A stretch of DNA of 35,616 nt from UBA830 sp036339975 (lineage in GTDB: Bacteria > Pseudomonadota > Alphaproteobacteria > MPNO01 > UBA830), in contig JAYYZV010000036.1 of assembly GCA_036339975.1 (NCBI GenBank), forward strand, positions 1 to 35,616, read 5' to 3'. Numbering within the stretch: the stretch's first letter is position 1; the number at the start of each line of letters is the position of its first letter. The notes beneath the pieces are model-generated. The model was not told the DNA's origin and searched no databases. It worked only from the letters and a program-made list of their open reading frames with translations. Positions 16,464 to 24,976 of this stretch are shown here, piece by piece. Both the position numbers and the translations under genes were made by a program.

Positions 16464-18256
16464 GTTCAATCAATAACAGCTACAATAGACCAAACTTCAC
16501 CTACCTCTGCGGTAGAGGTGGTGTTTGGCAAAAGCCATGTGTCAATGGGCCAAATCCTGACGGTAGTTGTGGTGGCGTGGCGGTTTGTACGCCGACCCAG
16601 TCAGGTGATAGATGGAGTTGTCGTCGATCTCGCGAAGAGGGCGGGGCGTGTGAACTTGGGCCGCTGCCAAATGGGGATTGCTGTCTAACCCAACCTCCTT
16701 GCAAACCCCGCAGAACACTGAGAACTCAGCGCTTCCGCCTCTCTGCATTGGCGGCAATTATGGTTGTCGCTTTAGTAGGGACTTTTGGGGTCACCGGGGG
16801 AGTGTTTTTTGGAGAAGAGCCGCCATTTAGAGACGCCGGGCAACTCTCACCGAAGCACTCGGGTGTCGTCGATGATAATAGCTGTGGCGACTGTCACTCT
16901 GGTCATGGTGAAGGCCCGGTTGCGATGGTGCGGGCTGTTCTAAATCCAACTGCGGCGGAGGGGATGACGGGCAAGTGCCTAGACTGTCACACATTCCCTG
17001 GGGAAGAAACATCCGTTCATAAGGCGGGTACTTGTAATAGTTGTCATGGAGAGCACAAGGCATCTGATGCTGCGTTGGTGAAATTTACCGATGCACAGTG
17101 CCATAGTTGCCATAAACAAAAATTCACGACGTTTGCTCTGTCTCATCCTGAGTTTGGAAAAACCTATCCTCACAAGCGGCGCACAGCCATAAATTTTGAT
17201 CACAATTCACATATCAATAAACACTTCCAGGATGAGCGTTTTGCCAAGATCGCGCCAAGTGATGGCTGCGTTGGCTGCCATAATGTTGGAACCGCCGGAA
17301 AAGCAGTAGCCGTAAAATCATTCGAGGAGAATTGCTCGGGATGTCACCAAGAACAGATCAGCTCGGCATCGTTAAACCTGCTCACTGTGCCAGAATTTGA
17401 GGAGAACCCATTCGAGGCTGATACCGTCGCGGAATTATGTGGCACAGAGGAGAGTGAAGAGGAATATGAGTCCGTTTCCACCGAGTCTCTCAACGAAATT
17501 ATCGCTGCGCTCACTGAAATAGACCCTGAGAATGCAGATAAAGTTAGGGAGAAGGTTGGGCCGCTTTTGGTTGCCCTGGCCGAGAATGGTACTTCCCCAA
17601 TAGCCGAATTGCTCGATGAGGTTGATGGTCAAGCTGGGCCCCTCCTCGCCGGTCTGAATGCAGATCTAGTTAAGGCTGGCGTTTGTTCCTGGATGGCCAA
17701 CGAGGAGTTCGAACCCATGGATGAGGGGTCGAATGGCGGTTGGAGAGCAGAAGAACTCGCAATTACATACACCGCGAAAAGTCATTCCGACCAGGTATTG
17801 CGAGCATGGTATGATTTTGCCGCTGAGCTCGAGAGCGATACATTAACAGACTATCTTTTAAAGCCTGACGGTCCAGGTACCTGCGTGTCTTGTCACAGCG
17901 TGAATGATACTGGCGTGGTTGAAATTGCTTGGAAGGCAGGTTCAGCCTCGGTAGACAAGCTGCATAAATATAATCATAAACCGCACCTTAATGTGTTGGG
18001 GCCTGGATCGCAGTGTGGCACTTGCCATAAAATCAACCCAGCGGCGGAATATCCTGCGGCGTTTGAACAAAATGATCCGAACGTGTTCGCGAGTAACTTC
18101 TCCCCTATCAGCAAGGGTACCTGCGTTGAGTGCCATAACGACCAGACCGCGGGGCAAAATTGTCGCACGTGTCATGAATATCACGAAAACGCTGGATTTA
18201 AGGGTAAGATACCCTTCAAAAATAAAAACGTGCTAAAAACAGCAAGTTCAAACTAG
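16460..18256 (+). CDS. Membrane-anchored decaheme cytochrome c with a Cys-rich N-terminal domain
   Basis: Starting at ATG 16460, which overlaps the previous stop, the product has 598 residues. Residues 1-90 hold nine cysteines (17, 27, 37, 43, 54, 64, 74, 75, 81) in a glycine- and proline-rich pattern such as CVNGPNPDGSCGG and CELGPLPNGDCC. An Arg-rich stretch and one membrane helix (about 94-114) follow, so the Cys-rich part should face the cytoplasm and the rest the periplasm. Ten CxxCH sites lie in two groups: six from C142 to about 296 and four from C475 to about 572, split by an acidic stretch of about 175 residues without haem. It probably takes electrons from, or gives them to, the diheme b protein. 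An upstream GTG at 16376 is in frame but deep inside the preceding gene, so I do not use it. Confidence 0.92.
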   Translation: MSSINNSYNRPNFTYLCGRGGVWQKPCVNGPNPDGSCGGVAVCTPTQSGDRWSCRRSREEGGACELGPLPNGDCCLTQPPCKPRRTLRTQRFRLSALAAIMVVALVGTFGVTGGVFFGEEPPFRDAGQLSPKHSGVVDDNSCGDCHSGHGEGPVAMVRAVLNPTAAEGMTGKCLDCHTFPGEETSVHKAGTCNSCHGEHKASDAALVKFTDAQCHSCHKQKFTTFALSHPEFGKTYPHKRRTAINFDHNSHINKHFQDERFAKIAPSDGCVGCHNVGTAGKAVAVKSFEENCSGCHQEQISSASLNLLTVPEFEENPFEADTVAELCGTEESEEEYESVSTESLNEIIAALTEIDPENADKVREKVGPLLVALAENGTSPIAELLDEVDGQAGPLLAGLNADLVKAGVCSWMANEEFEPMDEGSNGGWRAEELAITYTAKSHSDQVLRAWYDFAAELESDTLTDYLLKPDGPGTCVSCHSVNDTGVVEIAWKAGSASVDKLHKYNHKPHLNVLGPGSQCGTCHKINPAAEYPAAFEQNDPNVFASNFSPISKGTCVECHNDQTAGQNCRTCHEYHENAGFKGKIPFKNKNVLKTASSN

Positions 18257-18266
18257 GCGAGATCTT

Positions 18267-20495
18267 ATGAGGCTATTTTTCGCAACCTTGGTACTTAGTA
18301 TTTTCTTTGGTGGCGCTGTAAGTGCATACGATAAAAAGGAAATGGAGAAGTATTACTCTGAGGACAACTACCCGACGGCTGCTCAATGTGCGGGTTGTCA
18401 CCAGCAGATATACAACGAATGGGCTTCGTCTAACCATGCGTACGCCTCAATCTCGCCAATGTTTCACAAATTTGAACAGGCAATCAATGATCTCTCGGCC
18501 GGGACTATTGGGACGTTCTGCGTTCGGTGCCACCAACAGGTCGGAACTCAACGTGGCGAGGAGCGAGAGCTGCCGCTTTGGGACCGCAGTCAAGTTGCGA
18601 GAGAGGGCATCACATGTGTGACCTGCCATCGGGTTCAGGAAGAATTTACCAAAGTTAACGGCGAGAGAACTGTTGTGCCGGGGAATATTCACGCCCCAGT
18701 CGGCGGTACAATGCGGGACAGCGTCTTTGACCAAGTGCTTGAACGCAAAGACGAGCTACGACTAGCCACCAGTGCTGGTGAGCGTGGTCAGAAAATCCAT
18801 GCCGGTGTCTACAAATTCGAGCAACTTGGCAAATCAGAGTTTTGCGTGTCCTGCCATCAGGTCGCTGTGAACCTCGGTATCAAACTCGAGGTCGTCTGGG
18901 ATCAATATCGAGATTCCCCTGCTCATGCGAAGGGCGAAACCTGTCAAGATTGTCATATGGGTAAAGTGCCCGGCGTTGCGGCTGGTTATGAAACGGCCCC
19001 GTCTGCAATAGTAAATGGGGAAGAAATCAATCCGGGCCGACGTCATTCAAACCATGCTTTCTACGGTCCCGGTTATCCAATAGCACACCCCGGAATTTTT
19101 CCGCACAATGTGGAAGCCGCTCGATGGTCTATTCAGGAGTGGCTGAAGTTCGATTATCGCGCCGGTTGGGGCTCTGAAAAGTTTGAGGAGGCAATTGAAG
19201 ACTTCGAAGAACCTTTCGATGAATTCAACACCGCGCTGGAGCCCCTCGGGGGGCACCCTGTAACGTTGGATGCTCTTGCCAATATCGAGGCCGCCGCGGC
19301 CCGCGGGACGTCGGCCTTCAAGAGGAAAACCTCCCTTAAGCCTCTTCAGGACGCCATCGAGGCGGTAGCGGAGGCCGTTTCTAATGACGACATCAGTGGC
19401 CAATTAAACGCTCTCGATGAGGCGGTAGAAGGGCTTGAGGAGGCTGTTGCGTCTTCAAAATCCGTCACCGCTCCAAAGTCTTACAGGCTCCTCGTTGAGG
19501 CGAGCAAGAAATTGGCGCAGACCGCCGGCCAGAAATTGGCTTCCTCTGAGGCTCACATTGAGACAGCCACGACAATATTGGCGGCGTTTTCTGAGGCGCG
19601 TTCGGAGGCTGAGCGCAAAAAAGCCCTCAAAGACCTCAGGTCAGTGCTGCCGAAGCTTCGTTCAAGTCTGCCCGGTGCAGATAATGAATATGTAGGAGCC
19701 GTCACCGCGCTAAAAGCCTCAATGGGCGTTAATTTTCCGGGCCCCTGGATTGATGCCGGTGATCGCGAAGAGGCGTGGGAGATTGTTCTCGAAAATCGAG
19801 AGCGTTTGGAGGAAAAAAGAGAACTTCGAAAACAGGTAATGGAAAATGGTAGCAAAATCGATGGGCCATTTTTCACCTCGAATTTGAAAACTGGCAAGGA
19901 TCTTGCGTTCAACTATGTGATCACCAACCTCGACGATGGGCACAATCTTCCCTCCGGCTCGCTTGGCGCACAACCAGAAATCTGGTTCAACGTGGCCTTA
20001 ATCGACCCCGATGGGAAAAATATATGGGAGTCCGGCCATGTCGATAGCAACGGTGATTTTGCGGACCTACATTCTCTTGATCTCGCAGCTGGTAAGATAG
20101 AGCACGACGACCAATTGTTTAACCTGCAGACCAAGTTCCTCACTACAAACGTGAAGGGCACTGACAGGGAGATGTATCTGCCCGTCAATTTTGATATTGA
20201 CCAGCAGCCGCTGCTCCGACCGTCTAACGTGCCGTCCACCGTACTCAACCATGCGCCATTTGTTCGCATGGAGGGTAGGTCCATTCCTCCTTTGGGGAAC
20301 AAGACGGCGAAATATAAGGTCCCAGGGGAGCTCTTAAGGAAGCCAGGAAAGTATCGCTTGATGGCGAGAATGAGGAGCAGGGCCGAACCGATATACTTCA
20401 TGAGATTCGTGGGTGCTACATCAGAGATGGAGGAGTCCATGAATGAGTGGATGCTTGATATCCATCCGTACACAGTAGAGTTTGAAGTAAAGTAG
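18267..20495 (+). CDS. Periplasmic pentaheme cytochrome c (c554-like) with long C-terminal domain
   Basis: The 742-residue product begins with the signal peptide MRLFFATLVLSIFFGGAVSA. Five CxxCH sites (CAGCH at C41, CVRCH, CVTCH, CVSCH and CQDCH at C226) and many histidines form a c554/HAO-like haem core within about residues 35-250. There is no CxxCK site, which argues against a nitrite reductase of the NrfA type. Residues about 320-480 are Ala/Glu/Lys-rich and should be helical bundles. The last 240 residues, including NLDDGHNLPSGSLGAQPEIWFNVALIDPDG-type sequence, look like a beta-rich domain and appear well conserved in a family with no function known to me. It starts 10 bp after the decaheme gene. 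It is the best candidate for the catalytic or docking protein of the system. Confidence 0.9.
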   Translation: MRLFFATLVLSIFFGGAVSAYDKKEMEKYYSEDNYPTAAQCAGCHQQIYNEWASSNHAYASISPMFHKFEQAINDLSAGTIGTFCVRCHQQVGTQRGEERELPLWDRSQVAREGITCVTCHRVQEEFTKVNGERTVVPGNIHAPVGGTMRDSVFDQVLERKDELRLATSAGERGQKIHAGVYKFEQLGKSEFCVSCHQVAVNLGIKLEVVWDQYRDSPAHAKGETCQDCHMGKVPGVAAGYETAPSAIVNGEEINPGRRHSNHAFYGPGYPIAHPGIFPHNVEAARWSIQEWLKFDYRAGWGSEKFEEAIEDFEEPFDEFNTALEPLGGHPVTLDALANIEAAAARGTSAFKRKTSLKPLQDAIEAVAEAVSNDDISGQLNALDEAVEGLEEAVASSKSVTAPKSYRLLVEASKKLAQTAGQKLASSEAHIETATTILAAFSEARSEAERKKALKDLRSVLPKLRSSLPGADNEYVGAVTALKASMGVNFPGPWIDAGDREEAWEIVLENRERLEEKRELRKQVMENGSKIDGPFFTSNLKTGKDLAFNYVITNLDDGHNLPSGSLGAQPEIWFNVALIDPDGKNIWESGHVDSNGDFADLHSLDLAAGKIEHDDQLFNLQTKFLTTNVKGTDREMYLPVNFDIDQQPLLRPSNVPSTVLNHAPFVRMEGRSIPPLGNKTAKYKVPGELLRKPGKYRLMARMRSRAEPIYFMRFVGATSEMEESMNEWMLDIHPYTVEFEVK

Positions 20496-20536
20496 TTCCC
20501 ATACGAACAAATCGGCTTAAGGGGGTCGAGGATAAT

Positions 20537-22063
20537 ATGAGTGATTTTTGGAGTGGGTTCTGCTGCCGTGTAGTGCTGCCAAGCATAGTGGCCTGCGCTA
20601 TCGCATTCCCGTCATGGAATGTGAAAAGTGCTGAGTATGGTGGCCCTCGAAAAATGTCTCCGGCGGCAAAAGAGGTCGATACTGACAAGTCAAAGTTTAG
20701 TCCCGACCCAACCTACGAAGACAAGCCATACTCGGCTGAAGAGCAGATCAAGATCTACGGCGGCAAGCGCGCGGTTGAGGTGGTTAGACCCTTGATTGAG
20801 CTTTTCCGTCCTCAATATTCTCAGGGTCCTTTCCGGCAGGGAGAGAACCCACTCGGCGGTAAAAATACCTCTTCTCTTCAGTTTTTGGCCTTCGGTGATT
20901 GGCGGACGGCCGTCGCCTTCAACGACAATGGCGAGACGGAGATTGGTCAGGTGGCGACGAGGCTCAATCTGGACCTCGACCTAAAGCTGACTGGCACGGA
21001 GAGAATTCACGCCTTCCTTCGGCCCCTTGATAAAGGCGGTAATTTCACGCGACACGAGTTCGCCGGAAATGATCGCGAGGGTGGGACCACCATAGAGCTG
21101 GATGGAAACATCGAGACGCTATTCTTTGAGGGCGATATCGGCGCCATCCAGGCCGGGCTTTCTGATGAGTACGCCTCCTACGATTTGCCAATTGCATTAG
21201 GCTTAACCCCCTTCATCTTCCAAAATGGAGTTTGGGTCGAGGATGCCTTTACAGGTGGCGCGTTTACAATAGCTGCAAAAAATAGCCCGGCGCTTAACAT
21301 TTCAAATATGGACTTCACGTTCTTTGCGGGCTTTGACAAGGTAACGACCCCCGCCGCTCGTGAGGCTGATGGTGCATTAGATGACGACGACCTGAATGTT
21401 TTTGGCGTTGCCTCTTTCTTTGACGCAAACGAAGGCTACTTCGAGGCCGGGTTTGGTTTTGTTGAAGGCGATGGTGAGTTCAGTGATATTGATTACAAAT
21501 CGCTGACTTTCGCATTTACCAAGCGATACGGTGCTTGGCTTTCAAATAGTATCCGATACATTTCTACATTTGACCAAGACCGGGACAACAACGCCCAACA
21601 GACTGCAGATGGGCAAATTATTCTCTTGGAAAATTCTCTTATAACTTCCAAGCCTTCGACACTCGTTCCTTACTTCAACTTATGGGCGGGCTTCGATCGC
21701 CCGCAACCGCTCGCAGATGCGACAGGTCTCCTGAAAAATACCGGAATAAATTTCGAGACTGATGGCCTGACAGGCTTTCCTCGACTTGATGACACAGGTC
21801 ACAATACGATTGGTGGGGCTGTGGGTGTTTCCTACATTTTCAATCTTGACCAACAACTCGTCGTCGAAGCGGCAGCTTTAACGCCTATAGAAGGTGATGT
21901 CGAAGCCGGACGTGCAACTGTGGGTGATCAAATCGGTCTCCAGATAAGATATCAGAGGCCCGTCGCCCCGGGTTGGATTGTCCGTGGAGACGCAATGATG
22001 GGCTTCCTCGAGAACGCAGATGATCTGCGCGGTTTACGCTTCGAAATTCGCCGTAAATTTTAG
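20537..22063 (+). CDS. Outer-membrane beta-barrel (porin-like) protein
   Basis: The 508-residue product has a signal peptide ending near KSA (residue 32) and then alternating polar/aromatic stretches throughout, such as NIETLFFEGDIGAIQAGL, YFEAGFGFVEGDGEF and GLQIRYQRPVAPGWIVRGDAMMGF. It ends in RFEIRRKF, a terminal Phe being the sorting signal of outer-membrane barrels. No CxxCH or cysteine-rich site occurs in the mature part. A GAGG site lies before ATG 20537. Placed between a pentaheme cytochrome and an NAD(P)H reductase in one operon, it may be the barrel of a porin-cytochrome conduit, as MtrB and PioB are, although it shows no similarity to them that I can recognise. An ordinary substrate channel is the alternative. 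Confidence 0.82.
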   Translation: MSDFWSGFCCRVVLPSIVACAIAFPSWNVKSAEYGGPRKMSPAAKEVDTDKSKFSPDPTYEDKPYSAEEQIKIYGGKRAVEVVRPLIELFRPQYSQGPFRQGENPLGGKNTSSLQFLAFGDWRTAVAFNDNGETEIGQVATRLNLDLDLKLTGTERIHAFLRPLDKGGNFTRHEFAGNDREGGTTIELDGNIETLFFEGDIGAIQAGLSDEYASYDLPIALGLTPFIFQNGVWVEDAFTGGAFTIAAKNSPALNISNMDFTFFAGFDKVTTPAAREADGALDDDDLNVFGVASFFDANEGYFEAGFGFVEGDGEFSDIDYKSLTFAFTKRYGAWLSNSIRYISTFDQDRDNNAQQTADGQIILLENSLITSKPSTLVPYFNLWAGFDRPQPLADATGLLKNTGINFETDGLTGFPRLDDTGHNTIGGAVGVSYIFNLDQQLVVEAAALTPIEGDVEAGRATVGDQIGLQIRYQRPVAPGWIVRGDAMMGFLENADDLRGLRFEIRRKF

Positions 22064-22077
22064 GTGGCAGCTTATAA

Positions 22078-23364
22078 ATGACTGATGCAATTCAACTGAT
22101 ATCGATCGCGATTTTGGCGAGCGGTTTAGCTTACTGTCTCCTGATATTAGGGCAAAATTTATCGGCTAACCGACTTGCTGTAGCGCGGGAGGCAGCCGAG
22201 CTCGATCACCTTAATGCAGTAACCGGTGAATTGATCGAACGTCAGCGAGTCAAAAAAGAGATTGAGGAGGGCGCTTGGAATGGATTTCGAAAGTTCCGGG
22301 TGTCCAAAAAGCAAATTGAGGCTAAAGACCAGTGCTCGTTTTATCTTACACCGCACGATGGTCGGCCTGTTCCGCCGTTCCAACCCGGCCAGTTCCTAAC
22401 TTTTCGGCTGGATATACCCGATCAGAAAAAACCTGTTATTCGTTGTTACAGCCTTTCTGATTGCCCGAGACCTGATCACTACCGTGTGACTATCAAGCGT
22501 GTTCCGCCGCCCAGAGACACAGACCATCCGCCGGGTTTATCGTCTAACTTTTTTCATGATTCGATAGAAGAGGGGCAAATTCTCGATGTGCGGGCTCCGG
22601 GAGGGCATTTTTTCCTTGATACGACGCGTTCGACGCCGGTGGTCCTAATTGGCGGTGGTATCGGGCTCACTCCTGTATTGAGCATGGTTAACCATATCGT
22701 CGAAACCGGCTCAAAAAGGGAAACGTGGTTTTTCTACGGTGTTCAAAATGGTGAAGACCATGCGATGAAGGAGCACCTCCAAAAAATTGACGACGAACAT
22801 GACAACATTAAAATTTGCGTTGTGTATAGCCGGCCAAGGGATGGCGAGGACGTTGAAGGCCGGGATTATAAGTACCAAGGTCGCGTCGGAGCGGATCTGT
22901 TCCGAGAGGTTCTGCCCTCGAATAACTACGACTATTACTTTTGCGGCCCACCGCCCATGATGAATTCTCTCTTTGAGGGGCTAAGGGAGTGGGACGTTCC
23001 CGAGGATAATATTCACTACGAAGCCTTTGGGCCCGCGACTGTCTCTAAAAAGAAAGATGCTGACAAAGCAAGCGAGAAAGCGCCTTCTTCAGTTTCAGAT
23101 GCCGCAGAAACGTTAGTTGTTAATTTTGCGAAGACAGGTAAAGAAATTGCCTGGGATCCGGACATTGGTTCCCTTTTGGATCTGGCTGAAGACAATGACA
23201 TTACAATAGATTCCGGATGCCGTGCGGGCAACTGCGGTACTTGTGAGACTGCAATAAAATCCGGCGAGGTTGATTATCTCTCTGAGCCGGGAGAAATGCC
23301 TGACGCAGGTAGCTGTCTGGCCTGTGTTGCTGTGCCAAAGGGCTCGTTAACACTTGATGCCTAA
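22078..23364 (+). CDS. Membrane-anchored FAD/NAD(P)H oxidoreductase with C-terminal plant-type [2Fe-2S] domain
   Basis: The 428-residue product has one N-terminal membrane helix (about residues 5-25) and a charged linker. A ferredoxin-reductase module follows, with RCYSLSD (FAD site, RxYS), GGGIGLTPVLSM (NAD(P)H pyrophosphate loop) and YYFCGPPPMM (nicotinamide site). After a linker of about 45 residues comes a [2Fe-2S] domain with C381, C386, C389 and C416 in the CxxxxCxxC...C pattern. This FAD-NAD-FeS order is that of Hcr-type and oxygenase reductases, whereas NqrF has the cluster first. It probably exchanges electrons between cytoplasmic NAD(P)H and the redox chain of the operon. It starts 14 bp after the barrel gene and is the last gene of the operon. 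Confidence 0.93.
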   Translation: MTDAIQLISIAILASGLAYCLLILGQNLSANRLAVAREAAELDHLNAVTGELIERQRVKKEIEEGAWNGFRKFRVSKKQIEAKDQCSFYLTPHDGRPVPPFQPGQFLTFRLDIPDQKKPVIRCYSLSDCPRPDHYRVTIKRVPPPRDTDHPPGLSSNFFHDSIEEGQILDVRAPGGHFFLDTTRSTPVVLIGGGIGLTPVLSMVNHIVETGSKRETWFFYGVQNGEDHAMKEHLQKIDDEHDNIKICVVYSRPRDGEDVEGRDYKYQGRVGADLFREVLPSNNYDYYFCGPPPMMNSLFEGLREWDVPEDNIHYEAFGPATVSKKKDADKASEKAPSSVSDAAETLVVNFAKTGKEIAWDPDIGSLLDLAEDNDITIDSGCRAGNCGTCETAIKSGEVDYLSEPGEMPDAGSCLACVAVPKGSLTLDA

Positions 23365-23431
23365 TTAAAATTTTGTGGAATAACAAAGAAATTTTTAAAA
23401 TATAGCAGAAACCCCTTTAAGGAAGGTCACC

Positions 23432-24799
23432 ATGTCGAAATCCCATTCGGGCACAAAAACACAAGAATATCTCGAACGTTACATGGAGGGGGTGACTAAA
23501 AGAAACCCCGGTCAGCCTGAATTCGTTCAGGCGGTCTTCGAAGTAGCATCAACAATCTTCCCTTATATAGCTGATAAGCCACAGTATCATGAGAGCCAGG
23601 TCCTGGAGCGGATGGCTGAACCCGAGCGTGTTATTTCTTTCCGCGTTCCCTGGACCGACGATAAAGGCAATATTAGGACAAACCGCGGATGGAGGGTCCA
23701 ATTTAACTCGGCAATCGGCCCTTATAAGGGCGGGTTGCGTTTCCACCCTTCGGTGAATGAGTCGATCCTAAAATTTTTGGGCTTCGAACAAACCTTTAAA
23801 AATAGTCTTACGGGTTTGCCGATGGGCGGCGGTAAAGGCGGCGCCAATTTCAACCCGAAGGGCAAATCAGATAATGAGGTTATGCGCTTCTGCCAATCCT
23901 TTATGACAGAGCTCGTTCGCCACATTGGCCCGGATACGGATGTCCCTGCAGGTGATATTGGTGTTGGTGGACGGGAAATTGGCTACATGTTCGGTCAATA
24001 TAAAAGAATGACGAATAGCTTCGTTGGGGTCCTTACAGGTAAGGGACTCGAATTTGGTGGTTCGAAAATGCGGACGGAGGCGACAGGCTACGGCGCGATA
24101 TTTTTCCTTAGAAACATGCTTGCTCAGCATAAAGACTCGATTGAGGGAAAAAGGGTCCTGATCTCCGGTTCCGGCAACGTTGCTACCCATGCTGCAGAAA
24201 AGTGTCTCCAGCTCGGTGCCTTGCCACTGACACTTTCGGATTCTGGCGGTTTTGTTCACTGTGCAGATGGTTTTACACAAGAACAAGTTGACTGGGTAAA
24301 AGACCTAAAAGGCGTTCGGCGCGGGCGAATCTCTGAAGCGGCGGATGAATTTTCCAATATTACCTTCCACGAGGGTCGTCCTTGGAGTGTCGAGGCCGAC
24401 TGTGCAGTGCCTTCGGCTACACAAAATGAGGTAAATGCCGAAGAGGCCTCGGTGATGATAAAAAACGGGGTCAAGGCAATTGCCGAGGCGGCAAACATGC
24501 CTTGTGAACAGGGTGCAGTCGACGCGTTCACGGATGCAAAAGTTCTCTTTGGACCGGCTAAGGCGGTAAATGCAGGCGGGGTGGGCGTGTCTGGATTAGA
24601 AATGAGCCAAAATAGCGCGCGAATTTCCTGGGACGAAGATGAATTGCGTCGTCTTCTCGAAAATATGATGCGTGATATCCATGATTCCTGCGTGGAATTC
24701 GGTGGTAGCTCGGAGGGTCCTATCAATTATTTGGCAGGCTCGAACATCGCAGGTTTTGTTAAAGTTGCAGACGCCATGATGAGTTACGGCCACGTATAA
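23432..24799 (+). CDS. gdhA: Glutamate dehydrogenase (probably NADP-specific)
   Basis: The 455-residue hexameric-type enzyme aminates 2-oxoglutarate to glutamate in the cytoplasm. Motifs: GPYKGGLRFHPSVN, GLPMGGGKGG with the catalytic lysine K135, the PAGDIGVGGREIGYMFGQYK block, and the nucleotide fold SGSGNVATHAAEK. The opening YMEGVTKRNPGQPEF is that of the NADP-linked GdhA class, and I call the cofactor from this resemblance only. A strong AAGGAAGG ribosome site stands before ATG 23432, 67 bp after the reductase gene, so it may be read with the redox operon. Its presence there suggests a link to NAD(P)H balance or ammonia use (inference). Confidence 0.95.
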   Translation: MSKSHSGTKTQEYLERYMEGVTKRNPGQPEFVQAVFEVASTIFPYIADKPQYHESQVLERMAEPERVISFRVPWTDDKGNIRTNRGWRVQFNSAIGPYKGGLRFHPSVNESILKFLGFEQTFKNSLTGLPMGGGKGGANFNPKGKSDNEVMRFCQSFMTELVRHIGPDTDVPAGDIGVGGREIGYMFGQYKRMTNSFVGVLTGKGLEFGGSKMRTEATGYGAIFFLRNMLAQHKDSIEGKRVLISGSGNVATHAAEKCLQLGALPLTLSDSGGFVHCADGFTQEQVDWVKDLKGVRRGRISEAADEFSNITFHEGRPWSVEADCAVPSATQNEVNAEEASVMIKNGVKAIAEAANMPCEQGAVDAFTDAKVLFGPAKAVNAGGVGVSGLEMSQNSARISWDEDELRRLLENMMRDIHDSCVEFGGSSEGPINYLAGSNIAGFVKVADAMMSYGHV

Positions 24800-24976
24800 G
24801 GCCCTATTTTGGCGTTTGCGGACCCGAAAAGCGCCAGTGGCAGCTTTAATCGCCCTGCTCAGCGGCTTTTTCGAGAGGCCTCGTCCTTTCGGGTGGTTTG
24901 AACACGATGCGAGGACAGGCCTTGGATAAGGTCTTAGAAGCGCTTTCTCGTTTGCGCAGATGATTGGGCTAGTGAC

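Noticed and set aside
18267..20495. Nitrite reductase NrfA or hydroxylamine oxidoreductase identity for the pentaheme protein
   Set aside because: There is no CxxCK site, the haem number is five and not eight, and the C-terminal domain does not fit either enzyme.
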